Assembly: GCF_018224615.1 (NCBI RefSeq)
Contig: NZ_JAGTUK010000005.1
Span: 62,001 to 126,000 of the forward strand
DNA from: Microbacterium paraoxydans
GTDB taxonomy: Bacteria; Actinomycetota; Actinomycetes; Actinomycetales; Microbacteriaceae
DNA: 64,000 nt
Direction of reading: 5' to 3'
The translations under genes were made by a program, and so were the position numbers. The notes under the pieces were generated by a model. The model was not told where the DNA came from. It did not search any database and saw nothing but the letters and a program-made list of their open reading frames with translations. Shown here piece after piece: positions 31,284 to 38,895 of this stretch (positions within the stretch are counted from its first letter, which is position 1; each line of letters begins with the position of its first letter).

Positions 31284-32495
31284 GGCGCGGATCCACCCGT
31301 CGAGCAGGACCGCGGCGCTGTGCCGCCCGGAGTGCACCGACGCCACGAACACCGGTCCGGCCGCGGCCGCGGCAGCCGCAGCCTCCCGGTCGGACACCAG
31401 TGCGGCGACGACCTCGCCAAGGGTGTCGGGCGTGGCCTCCACGATCGGCAGCGCAAGCCCCACCTCATCCTCGATCGCGCGACGGACCTCGGGCAGCACG
31501 TGGCCGACCACCACCCGCCCTGTGGCCATCGCCTCGCACGCCGCCACGCCGTAGGAGCCGAGACGGAACTGGTCGAGCACGATGTCGGCGTCGTTGAGCA
31601 CCGCCGGCATGCGGTCGGCGCTGACGCCGGTGACGAGTTCGTAGTCGATGTCACCGCTCGCGATGAGCGACGCGAGCGCGGGCTCGATCAGGTGACTGCC
31701 CTTCTGCACGACCGAGGTGGAGGAGTGGATCACCCGCACCCGGTCCCGGTCCATGGCAGGGCGTTCTCCCCGGAAGCGGTCGGTGTCGACGACCACGGGG
31801 CACCAGGTGCCCCAGGGGACGTCGAGCAGCAGATCGGGAGTGGACACGAACGTCGGCCGGCGGAGCTCGGACAACAGCGCGAGATTGGCGTCGGCATCGG
31901 CCTGCAGCACCTCGGTGCGCGGATCGTCGGGGTAGGGCGACCACGGGGTACGCCGCGCGTGGTCGCGGGGGCTGCGGATGTCGGTGCCGTGACACAGGAA
32001 CGCCACCGATGCCCCTGCGGCCTCCAACGCCGCCACCTCCGCGCGCACCTGCCGGTCGAACAGCCGGCCGAACAGCGGGCGCTCGGCCTCGATCAGCACG
32101 TGCGAGAACCGGCTCACGGACTCCCACTCGGCCTGTTGCCACTCCGGCGACGAGGTGGAGGCGAGGGGCACCGGGACGTCCGCGGGGAACGCGAGCCCGC
32201 CGGGCAGGACCTCTTCCATGTTCCGGGCGGCCAGCTCCGGCTCCGCCTGCTCCAGAGCGCGGGCCCAGCGGTAACCCTGGCCCGAGTAGTTCGTCGGTCC
32301 GATGAACACCCGCAGCGGCGCGTCCGGCACCACGGCCACGGGGGCCTCTCCACCGCCGAGCGCACGGTGCGCGAGCCGACCGATCAGGCCGTCGGGGTTG
32401 CGTGCCGCCGAGTCGAGGGCGCGGTTGACCCAGCGCGGAAGCCGCGAGCGATGCCGGATGATCCACCCCGCGATCGCGTTCAGCCGTGCGCGCAT
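31275..32495 (-). CDS. GT-B glycosyltransferase, 'NxxGQGYxW' family paralog 1
   Basis: 406 residues. It belongs to a set of four paralogs in this window (31275, 33684, 34843 and 41062). Shared landmarks, in order: FIGPTNYSGQGYRWARALEQ at the start of the first Rossmann domain (about 60-80), AFLCHGTDIRSPRDH (about 170), FVSTPDLLLDVP (about 222), VIHSSTSVVQKGSHLI (about 257) and DIVLDQFRLGSYGVAACEAMATGR (about 310), the last being the GT4-type nucleotide-sugar-binding helix with its Glu. No membrane segment, but an N-terminal basic helix RLNAIAGWIIRHRSRLPRW could bind the membrane. Starts one base after the stop of the preceding gene. Confidence 0.78.
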   Translation of the reverse strand: MRARLNAIAGWIIRHRSRLPRWVNRALDSAARNPDGLIGRLAHRALGGGEAPVAVVPDAPLRVFIGPTNYSGQGYRWARALEQAEPELAARNMEEVLPGGLAFPADVPVPLASTSSPEWQQAEWESVSRFSHVLIEAERPLFGRLFDRQVRAEVAALEAAGASVAFLCHGTDIRSPRDHARRTPWSPYPDDPRTEVLQADADANLALLSELRRPTFVSTPDLLLDVPWGTWCPVVVDTDRFRGERPAMDRDRVRVIHSSTSVVQKGSHLIEPALASLIASGDIDYELVTGVSADRMPAVLNDADIVLDQFRLGSYGVAACEAMATGRVVVGHVLPEVRRAIEDEVGLALPIVEATPDTLGEVVAALVSDREAAAAAAAAGPVFVASVHSGRHSAAVLLDGWIRASG

Positions 32496-32496
32496 G

Positions 32497-33687
32497 TCAG
32501 CGCTCTTCCTTCGGGTCGTCCGCCGACTCGATCACATCGACCACGCGGCGGGCGACGGCGCTCAGGGAGTGCCGTTCCGCGGTCCACGCGGCGACGCTCC
32601 GCCGTTCCGCTGTCGTGAGCGGGTGCGTCGCGAGGGCGGCCATCGCCGCTGCCACGGACTCGGCGTCGTACCCGCTGACGATTCCACCGCGCACCTCGGT
32701 GTTCGCGTCGTCGAGGTACGCGCCCGTCGGACCTTCCGGTGGTCCCGCGAAGATGACGGGACAGCCGGCGGCCATAGACGAGTACGCCTTCGTGGCGAAC
32801 GCGTACTCGTAGCCGGTGCCCGGCCGCTGCGTGGCGATGCTCGCGACCGCCCGGTGCAGGTGCGGGACCAGTTCGCTGCTCGGGATCGTCTCGACGAACT
32901 CGACGGCGTCGGCCACTCCGAGCTCTCGCGCGCGCTGCTCCAGGAAGTCGCGCTCGCTGCCGTTGCCGATGAAGCGCAGGGTGTAACCGGGAGTGCGGCG
33001 GTGGAACGCGGCGAAGCCGTCGACCGCGATATCGGCGCCGTGCCAGTGCGAGTAGGTGCCGGCGTAGAGGAACACGGGCTCTGTGGGCGCGTCCGCCTCG
33101 TCGTCGGCGGGCGGGAGGAATGCGTCCGTGTCGGCACCGAACCCGGTGACGACCGTCGGCCGGTCGACCCCGAGCGCCCTGATCCGATCCCGCACACCCT
33201 GCGAGATCGTGACGATGCGACGGGCACCGCGCAGGGCGAAGCGCTCGGTCGCCCGCAGCACCCGGATCACGAGGCCAGACGAGGTCACCTGTTCCGCCGC
33301 GTCCGACCAGACGTCGGCGGCGTCGTAGACGTAGGGGATGCGCCGCAGCGCGCACACGAGTCGCACGACGAACCCGGTGGTGGGCGGCGGCTCCATGAAG
33401 ACGACGTCGGGACGCCGTAGGAACAGGAGCCGGAAGAACAGCGGCACATCGAAGCTGGCGTACGGGAGGTAGCCGCGCACGTAGCCACTGCGATCGCGCA
33501 GCACGGGGGCCATGCGCACATCTTCGGCGGGTGTCCCCGCGTCGAGGCCGCGCGGCGGGCGGACGGTGAGCACGGTGACCCGGTGCCCGCGGGCGACGGC
33601 CTCGTCGGCCACGGCACCCAGGAAGGACGACGCGGCCGCGGGCTCAGGGCGGTAGATGCGCGAGACGATCGTGAGGCGCATGGTCAT
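32497..33687 (-). CDS. GT4 glycosyltransferase, WcaI-like
   Basis: 396 residues. Typical GT4: N-terminal RLTIVSRIYRPEPAAASSFLG, linker YVYDAADVWSDAAEQVTS, FLYAGTYSHWHGADIAVDGF opening the second Rossmann domain, PSSELVPHLHRAVASIATQRPG, and the nucleotide-binding YAFATKAYSSMAAGCPVIFAGP. ATG 33687 is chosen because it overlaps the preceding stop (ATGA); the in-frame ATG 33681 is possible. Unlike its neighbours on both sides it is not a member of the four-paralog family. Donor unknown. Confidence 0.88.
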   Translation of the reverse strand: MTMRLTIVSRIYRPEPAAASSFLGAVADEAVARGHRVTVLTVRPPRGLDAGTPAEDVRMAPVLRDRSGYVRGYLPYASFDVPLFFRLLFLRRPDVVFMEPPPTTGFVVRLVCALRRIPYVYDAADVWSDAAEQVTSSGLVIRVLRATERFALRGARRIVTISQGVRDRIRALGVDRPTVVTGFGADTDAFLPPADDEADAPTEPVFLYAGTYSHWHGADIAVDGFAAFHRRTPGYTLRFIGNGSERDFLEQRARELGVADAVEFVETIPSSELVPHLHRAVASIATQRPGTGYEYAFATKAYSSMAAGCPVIFAGPPEGPTGAYLDDANTEVRGGIVSGYDAESVAAAMAALATHPLTTAERRSVAAWTAERHSLSAVARRVVDVIESADDPKEER

Positions 33688-34859
33688 GCCGACAGGAAGT
33701 GCGTCATCAGCTGCGCGCGGGAGAAGTCGCCGTTGTGCAGGCGACGGACGAACTCCCTCCCGTTCGCGGCGGTGGAGCGGTAGTGGTCGCGGCGGACGGT
33801 GATGTCGCGCAACACCTGCTCGAGCGTGTCCGGCGTGGTCTCCGGGATCGGCAGGGTCATGCCGGCGTGTCCCTCGACCTCGCGTCGCGCCTGGTCCGTG
33901 ACGTGGGCGAGCACGACCCGTCCGGCGGTCATGCTCTCGCACGCGGCGACACCGTAGTCACCGACGCGGAACTGGTCGAGCACCACGTCGGCGGATGCCA
34001 CGACGCCGGGCATCTCGTGGTTGGGCACGCGGTCGAGCTGGATGAACTCGATGAGGCCCTCGTCGTGCAGCTTCTGCGCGGTGGGCACGATGAGCGGGGT
34101 GCCCTTGACGTGGGGGTTGGTGGGTGCGTGGATGACGCGGATGCGTTCGCGCTGCAGGAGCGGTTCGTCGTTGATCCACTGCTCCTGGTCGATCACCACG
34201 CCGAGGAAGTGCGCGCGGGGAAGATCGACCAGGAGTCCGGCGGTCGACACGAACGTCGGCACGTCGAGGTCGGCGATCGCCGCGAGGTTGTCGGCCACGG
34301 CCTTTTCCGCCAGATCGAACGGAACCCAGTCCTCGCTGTCGACGAACAGCGACCACGGCGTCGACTCCAGGTGGGTGGAGGGCAGTCGCACGTCGGTGCC
34401 GTGGCCGACGATGCCCACGCGCACGCCCAGTTCCTGCAGCAGCGCGGTCTGGCGGCGAAGGTCGCCGGCGAACATCCCGCCCAGGATCGGGACGCAGGCC
34501 TCGATCAGCACATGCGTGTAGTTGGCCGCGATCGTGTCGAGCATGGAGCGCTGCCAGGCCCGCGAGTGCTCCGCGGTGCGCCAGGCGACGGTGTAGTCCG
34601 CCGGATAGTGGAGTGGGTTGTTGCCCTCGTGCACGTAGTTGACCGCCGACACCTCGCCGGTCGACTCGGCCGCGCGCGACCACCGATACCCCTGTCCGGC
34701 GTAGTTCACCGGCCCCACGAGCATCCTGAGGGGGCGCGAGAGGTCGGGCAGCGGCGGCGGGGGCGGTGTGACGCCCTTCGCCCGGTCGACGGTCGACGCG
34801 ATCGCGTCCTGCACGGGCTTCGGAACGAGCTTCCAGGCGGCTTCAACGCGGGGATGCAT
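33684..34859 (-). CDS. GT-B glycosyltransferase, 'NxxGQGYxW' family paralog 2
   Basis: 391 residues. Family landmarks: MLVGPVNYAGQGYRWSRAAE, GIVGHGTDVRLPSTHLESTPW, FVSTAGLLVDLPRAHFLG, VIHAPTNPHVKGTPLIVPTA and DVVLDQFRVGDYGVAACESMTAGR. A proline run (GVTPPPPPLPDLSR) separates an N-terminal helix from the catalytic part. ATG 34859 has AGAGGAGG six bases upstream, a strong Shine-Dalgarno site for this window. It overlaps the 3' end of paralog 3 by 17 bases. Confidence 0.78.
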   Translation of the reverse strand: MHPRVEAAWKLVPKPVQDAIASTVDRAKGVTPPPPPLPDLSRPLRMLVGPVNYAGQGYRWSRAAESTGEVSAVNYVHEGNNPLHYPADYTVAWRTAEHSRAWQRSMLDTIAANYTHVLIEACVPILGGMFAGDLRRQTALLQELGVRVGIVGHGTDVRLPSTHLESTPWSLFVDSEDWVPFDLAEKAVADNLAAIADLDVPTFVSTAGLLVDLPRAHFLGVVIDQEQWINDEPLLQRERIRVIHAPTNPHVKGTPLIVPTAQKLHDEGLIEFIQLDRVPNHEMPGVVASADVVLDQFRVGDYGVAACESMTAGRVVLAHVTDQARREVEGHAGMTLPIPETTPDTLEQVLRDITVRRDHYRSTAANGREFVRRLHNGDFSRAQLMTHFLSA

Positions 34860-36078
34860 CGGTGTCCTCCTCTTGCGGATCGGTGAGGGTGACGTGCAGC
34901 CACGCCTCGTCGAGCACGTCGGCGGAGCGCCGTCCGTCGTGAATGGCCCGGACGAAGGCATCGCCGGGTGCGCGGAGGGCGTCGAGATCGTCGTGCGCGG
35001 CGAGTCCGCGCAGCACGGCCTCGATCGTGTCCGGCGTGGCCTCGACGATCGGCGGCTCCATTCCGGTCTCGTCGCGGACCGTCGCCCGGACGCTTTCGTT
35101 CAGGTGCCCGACGACGATGCAGCCGGACGCGAGCGCCTCGCATGCGGCGACGCCGTACGAGCCGATCCGGAGCTGATCGATCACGACGTCGGCCTTCGCG
35201 AATCGGTCGGGCATCTCGGCCGTGGGAACACCCTGGATGAGGTCGAGGTCGATGACCCCCTCCGCCTGCAGGCGCTCGAGTGTGTCGCGGATGAGATGCG
35301 TGCCCTTGATGACGGACACGGAGGGGGCGTGGGCCACTCGCAGACGCGCGCCGGGTCGCCGGGGCGCGCGGGGGCGCTCCCAGCGGGCGATGTCGACCGT
35401 CACGGGAAGCCACCGGGCCGCCGGGAGGTCCTCCCGCAGATCCGGCGTCGATACGAAGACGGGGCGTCCGCAGCCCTCCAGGAACGCGATGTTGCGCGCA
35501 GCTACGGCTTCGTCGCGGGCGGCGTAGACCTCGGGGTCGCCGTAGTGCGACCACGGGTTGCTGCGCACGTGGCGAGACGGCAGTCGCACGTCGGTGCCAT
35601 GGGCGAGGTAGGCCACGTTCACGCCGCGCGTGCCGAGCGCCGCTGCCTGGGCGGAGACGGAGCGACCGAGGAGTCTGCCGAAGGGGGGCTCTTCCGCCTC
35701 GATCAGGACGTGCGTGGCGGCGGCAGCGGCCGCGAACTGCTCCCTTTGCCAAGCGGTGTCGTTGTGGTAGGTCGGGATCGGCACGATCACGTCGGACGGG
35801 TAGTCGAACCCTCCGGGAACCTCGATCGCCATGGTGCGAGCCGAGATCTGGAGCGAGTGCCGCTCGAGAGCCCTGCTCCACGCGTACGCCTGACCCGAGT
35901 AGTTGACGGGCGCGATGAGCACGCGCACAGGGCGGTCGTCGAACACGGTGGTTCCGGCGGCTCCGGGGACCGGCTTCCCGTAGCGCCGGGCGGCGATCCG
36001 GCCGAGGGGGCTCATCGGGGCGTCGGCGATGTGGTCGATCGTGGCGTTCACCCAGCGAGGGAGTCTGTTCCGGTTCAC
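34843..36078 (-). CDS. GT-B glycosyltransferase, 'NxxGQGYxW' family paralog 3
   Basis: 411 residues from GTG 36078. Family landmarks: VLIAPVNYSGQAYAWSRALE, AYLAHGTDVRLPSRHVRSNPW, FVSTPDLREDLPAARWLPV, VAHAPSVSVIKGTHLI and DVVIDQLRIGSYGVAACEALASG. Its opening NRNRLPRWVNATIDHIAD matches the membrane-binding helix of paralog 1 (RSRLPRWVNRALDSAAR). GTG 36078 shares the GTGA with the stop of a 12-codon leaderless micro-ORF, which sets the start more firmly than any ribosome site. Head of a four-gene minus-strand operon running to 31275. Confidence 0.78.
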   Translation of the reverse strand: MNRNRLPRWVNATIDHIADAPMSPLGRIAARRYGKPVPGAAGTTVFDDRPVRVLIAPVNYSGQAYAWSRALERHSLQISARTMAIEVPGGFDYPSDVIVPIPTYHNDTAWQREQFAAAAAATHVLIEAEEPPFGRLLGRSVSAQAAALGTRGVNVAYLAHGTDVRLPSRHVRSNPWSHYGDPEVYAARDEAVAARNIAFLEGCGRPVFVSTPDLREDLPAARWLPVTVDIARWERPRAPRRPGARLRVAHAPSVSVIKGTHLIRDTLERLQAEGVIDLDLIQGVPTAEMPDRFAKADVVIDQLRIGSYGVAACEALASGCIVVGHLNESVRATVRDETGMEPPIVEATPDTIEAVLRGLAAHDDLDALRAPGDAFVRAIHDGRRSADVLDEAWLHVTLTDPQEEDTDASPR

Positions 36079-36113
36079 GTCGTGCGTGCATTCTCCGGGG
36101 GACAGGAACTCAT
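36075..36113 (-). CDS. candidate leaderless micro-ORF coupled to GT-B paralog 3
   Basis: ATG 36113 stands six bases after a perfect TATACT, exactly the leaderless spacing seen elsewhere here. The ORF encodes MSSCPPENARTT and ends at TGA 36077-36075, whose bases overlap the GTG of the glycosyltransferase (GTGA). Ribosomes loading on the leaderless ATG would therefore end on the glycosyltransferase start and could re-initiate. This is the second case of this design in the window (compare 17481-17510). The peptide itself looks non-functional (no charge bias, two prolines and one cysteine). Confidence 0.42.
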   Translation of the reverse strand: MSSCPPENARTT

Positions 36114-36125
36114 TCCGACAGTATA
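36114..36125 (-). promoter_or_regulatory. leaderless-type -10 element (consensus)
   Basis: TATACT (36125-36120), six bases, ATG 36113 of the micro-ORF. The next start, GTG 36078, is 35 bases further on. Confidence 0.6.
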
Positions 36126-36161
36126 CCGAGGGGCCCGAACGGCGGCCGGACGGCGGCCGAC

Positions 36162-36173
36162 TATCATTGGCGA
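36162..36173 (+). promoter_or_regulatory. -10 element giving a leader of about 50 bases
   Basis: TATCAT at 36162-36167, upstream of the deacetylase-like gene. Divergent from the promoter at 36114-36125. Confidence 0.45.
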
Positions 36174-36226
36174 GGTTGCCCCGGCCCCGTTCGGGTGGGC
36201 CGGGACCAAGGGAAACGGTGGGATTG

Positions 36227-36901
36227 ATGGCCTCGTCAGAGCCGGGCAAGAAGGGCTTCTCGCTCAAGGACTACGCGGAGACGCTTCATGCCTACCTCGA
36301 CCACGGGTACGCCGTCACGAGCTTCGACAAGTACCTCGACGCTCCACAGGAGAAGCACCTCATCCTGCGGCACGACATCGACAACAGCATCGAGCAGGCC
36401 ATGCGGGTCGCGCGGGTCGACGCGGAGGCGGGCTGCTCGTCGAGCATCTTCCTGCGCGTGCACGCTCGCGGCTACAGCCTGATGAGTCTGCCCTCCCTGA
36501 TGATGATCCGTGAGATGGAGGAGCTCGGCCACGAGGTCCAGCTGCACGTCGAGGGCGGCATCAACGAGGTGCTCGGTGGCGACAACTTCGAGTGGGCCGA
36601 GCGTCAGCGCACGGTGTTCGAGACGGCGGTCGGGCGCCCGGTGGGCGGCTTCAGCCTGCATGAGCCCGCGCGTCTGGGCGGGTTCGACTTCGCGGCGGAG
36701 CTCCTCGAGCGCTGGTCCGACACCGTGCGCTACCACGCGTACGAGCCGCGGTTCATGATGCCGAACATGAAGTACCTGAGCGACAGCAGCGGGAACTGGC
36801 GCGAGGGTCATTTCGCCGAGTGGGTCGGCAAGGTGCCGGTGGTGCAGGTGCTCACCCACCCGTTCTGGTGGTTCGAGAAGGTTCCGGCCGAGAACTACTG
36901 A
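36227..36901 (+). CDS. NodB/CE4-like polysaccharide deacetylase-fold protein
   Basis: 224 residues. The N-terminal strand is followed by HLILRHDIDNSIEQAMRVA (about 43-61), where HDID takes the place of the catalytic/metal Asp pair of CE4 enzymes. FLRVHARGYSLMSL, HEVQLHVEGG (metal-His region) and VLTHPFWWFEKVP near the C-terminus match the pattern of O-antigen-locus deacetylases with an LRHD(V/I)D motif. Such enzymes remove N- or O-acetyl groups from sugars. ATG 36227 is used; GTG 36218 in the same frame has better spacing to AAGGGA (36208). No signal peptide, so it probably acts in the cytoplasm on a nucleotide- or lipid-linked sugar. It precedes the convergent LpxD-like gene. Confidence 0.75.
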   Translation: MASSEPGKKGFSLKDYAETLHAYLDHGYAVTSFDKYLDAPQEKHLILRHDIDNSIEQAMRVARVDAEAGCSSSIFLRVHARGYSLMSLPSLMMIREMEELGHEVQLHVEGGINEVLGGDNFEWAERQRTVFETAVGRPVGGFSLHEPARLGGFDFAAELLERWSDTVRYHAYEPRFMMPNMKYLSDSSGNWREGHFAEWVGKVPVVQVLTHPFWWFEKVPAENY

Positions 36902-36914
36902 GTCGGCGCGACTC
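36900..36914. terminator. compact bidirectional hairpin spanning both stop codons
   Basis: GAGTCG (36900-36905), loop GCG, CGACTC (36909-36914). The stem includes parts of the + stop (36899-36901) and of the - stop (36915-36913). Confidence 0.5.
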
Positions 36915-37818
36915 AGCGCTTGTTGTCGCCGAGCCGACGCGCGGGGTTCCCGATGCGGATCTCGTCGTCCGGCACGGACTTGACCGCGACGGCGCCGATG
37001 CCGAGCAGCGAGTTGCGTCCCAGCGTGACCCCCTGGATGACGGAGGCGTTGGGGCCGATCCAGGCGTCGTCGTCGATCACGACGCTGCCGGAGATCTCGG
37101 CGCACGCCGTGATGATCACGTTGCGCCCGATGCGGCAGTTGTGGGCGACATGAACGTGGTCATCGATCTTGGTGTGATCGCCGACGCGCGTGGGGGAGAT
37201 CGTGCCGGAGCACACCGTGGTGAAGTTGCCGACCTCGACGTGCGCGTCGATGATGACCGAGCCGAGGTGGGGGATGCGGATGTTGTCGCCGTTCGCGTCG
37301 CGCTCCATCCCGAAGCCCTCCTCACCGATCACGGCGTGGCTCTTGATCAGGGCGTGTGCTCCGATGCGAACGTCGTGGCCGATCACCACGTGATCGCGGA
37401 TCTCGGCGCCGTCGGCGATCACGGCCCCGGCCCGGATGATCGTGTACTCGCCGACGTGCGCTCCGGGGTGCACCTCGGCCGACGGGTCGACGCGGGCGGT
37501 CGCGGCGATGCCGGGAACGGGCTTGCGGGCGAAGTGCTCGGCGACGGCCAGAGCGAAAGCCGCTCGCGGGTTCTCCACCAGCACGGCGGTACCCGTGCGG
37601 GTGTGGTCCGGCAGAGTGGCAGGCGCGAGGACCACGGCTCCGGCCTCCAGCGCCGCCGCGGTGGCGGATGTGGCAGCAACGGGGTCGACCACGAACGTCA
37701 GGTCGCCGTCGCCGGCTTCACCGAGGGGCGCCAGGCCGGTGACGGCGCGATCCGGCCCGACGAGTTCGCCCGACAGCTGCTGGGCGAGGGTGGAGGCGGT
37801 GGGGTGTGGCGCGTTCAT
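36913..37818 (-). CDS. LpxD-like UDP-amino-sugar N-acyltransferase
   Basis: 301 residues with the full LpxD layout, not just hexapeptide repeats. The N-terminal uridine-binding domain is ISxL-type (VTGLAPLGEAGDGDLTFVVD, about 26-45). A long left-handed beta helix follows (about 105-270; ARVDPSAEVHPGAHVGEYTI, and so on), with HVHVAHNCRIG carrying the His (about 226) that is the general base in LpxD. The C-terminus is short (VPDDEIRIGNPARRLG). In diderms LpxD moves a 3-hydroxyacyl chain from ACP to UDP-3-acyl-GlcN. Here LpxA and LpxC are absent, but an ACP gene is transcribed divergently 66 bases away. Leaderless: TAGGGT six bases before ATG. Confidence 0.83.
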   Translation of the reverse strand: MNAPHPTASTLAQQLSGELVGPDRAVTGLAPLGEAGDGDLTFVVDPVAATSATAAALEAGAVVLAPATLPDHTRTGTAVLVENPRAAFALAVAEHFARKPVPGIAATARVDPSAEVHPGAHVGEYTIIRAGAVIADGAEIRDHVVIGHDVRIGAHALIKSHAVIGEEGFGMERDANGDNIRIPHLGSVIIDAHVEVGNFTTVCSGTISPTRVGDHTKIDDHVHVAHNCRIGRNVIITACAEISGSVVIDDDAWIGPNASVIQGVTLGRNSLLGIGAVAVKSVPDDEIRIGNPARRLGDNKR

Positions 37819-37830
37819 GCTCCGACCCTA
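37819..37830 (-). promoter_or_regulatory. leaderless-type -10 element
   Basis: TAGGGT (37830-37825), six bases, ATG 37818. Confidence 0.55.
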
Positions 37831-37872
37831 CTGCGACCGGCGAGGAGCCCCGGCGACGCGGAGGGCGGCGGA

Positions 37873-37884
37873 TATGATCGACGC
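37873..37884 (+). promoter_or_regulatory. leaderless-type -10 element
   Basis: TATGAT at 37873-37878, six bases, ATG 37885. Divergent from the LpxD-like gene's promoter, with 42 bases between the two hexamers. Confidence 0.6.
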
Positions 37885-38109
37885 ATGGATGAGAAGGCGC
37901 TCTTGGAGCTGGTGGCGGAGATTCTCGAGGTCGAGGTGGACGAGGTCGCACTGACCGATGAGCTGGACGCGGTGGGCTGGGACTCGCTCGCGAACATCAG
38001 CTTCATCGCGGAGGTGGACGAGGCCACCGGCGTGACGATCGACGCCGACGAGCTTGCGAACGCGAAGACCGTCGCCGATCTGCATGCCCTCACCCGTACC
38101 GGTGCCTGA
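37885..38109 (+). CDS. acyl carrier protein
   Basis: 74 residues, acidic. Contains the phosphopantetheine attachment site VGWDSLANISFIAEVD with Ser34, helix I KALLELVAEILEVEVDEV, and a closing helix AKTVADLHALTR. A free-standing carrier rather than part of a synthase. It overlaps the reductase gene by eight bases. Given its neighbours (ketoreductase, KAS III, LpxD-like acyltransferase), it probably serves a dedicated acyl chain rather than bulk fatty-acid synthesis (inference). Confidence 0.88.
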   Translation: MDEKALLELVAEILEVEVDEVALTDELDAVGWDSLANISFIAEVDEATGVTIDADELANAKTVADLHALTRTGA

Positions 38110-38869
38110 CACCGCCGAGTTCCTCGGCCTCGACGGCCGCGCGGTCGTCGTCACGGGCGCGACGTCGGGCATCGGTCGCCAGACGGCGATCGACCTCGCC
38201 CGGTACGGTGCGCGCGTCGCGCTGATCGGACGACGAGAGGCCGAACTGGAGGAGACGCGCGGGCTGCTCGCCGGCGACGGCCACCTGCTGGCTCCCTTCG
38301 ACCTGACCGACCACGCCGGTATCGCTCCACTGCTGCGCGGGATCGCCGCGGAGCTCGGCCCGCTGCACGGACTCGTGCATGCGGCGGGGATCCATGTGAC
38401 CGCTCCGTTGCGGATCGCGACCGCCGAGCAGACCTCGGCCGTGTTCGACATCAACGTCACGAGCGCTCTCATGCTGGCCAAGGCCTTCCGTCACCCGAAG
38501 GTGCGCGCCGAGTCGTCCAGCATCGTCCTGCTGTCGTCGGCGGTCGGCCTCGTCGGCGAAGCCGGTGTGAGCGCGTACGCGGCGAGCAAGGCCGCTGTCG
38601 CGTCGCTCGGCAAGTCGCTCGCGCTGGAACTCGCCAGGGAGGGCGTCCGTGTCAACAGCATCGCCGCGGGCATCGTCGAGACGGCGCTGACCGATCGGCT
38701 GCGCTCGTCCGTGGGCGCGGCGGCCTGGGGCGAGATCGAGACGGCGCATCCGCTCGGCCTCGGCACGGTCGAGGACGTGTCCGGTGCGGCGCTCTATCTG
38801 TTGTCGCCGGTGTCGCGCTGGGTCACGGGCTCGGTCATGGTGGTCGATGGCGGGTACACCGCGAGGTGA
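38102..38869 (+). CDS. SDR-family oxidoreductase, FabG-like
   Basis: 255 residues from GTG 38102; ATG 38084 would add six residues. Classical SDR: NADP-binding TGATSGIG (18-25), LVHAAGIH (NNAG equivalent), and a catalytic Ser145/146 - Tyr159 - Lys163 set in LLSSAVGLVGEAGVSAYAASK. The C-terminus SRWVTGSVMVVDGGYTAR is the usual FabG ending. With an ACP upstream and a KAS III downstream, the natural reading is reduction of a 3-oxoacyl-ACP to a 3-hydroxyacyl-ACP. Action on a sugar cannot be excluded. Confidence 0.88.
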   Translation: MPDTAEFLGLDGRAVVVTGATSGIGRQTAIDLARYGARVALIGRREAELEETRGLLAGDGHLLAPFDLTDHAGIAPLLRGIAAELGPLHGLVHAAGIHVTAPLRIATAEQTSAVFDINVTSALMLAKAFRHPKVRAESSSIVLLSSAVGLVGEAGVSAYAASKAAVASLGKSLALELAREGVRVNSIAAGIVETALTDRLRSSVGAAAWGEIETAHPLGLGTVEDVSGAALYLLSPVSRWVTGSVMVVDGGYTAR

Positions 38870-38882
38870 CCGGGCCCGCCCG

Positions 38883-38895
38883 TAGACTTGAGCGC
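38883..38895 (+). promoter_or_regulatory. leaderless-type -10 element
   Basis: TAGACT at 38883-38888, seven bases, ATG 38896. Gives the KAS III gene a start of its own, 26 bases after the reductase stop. Confidence 0.55.
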
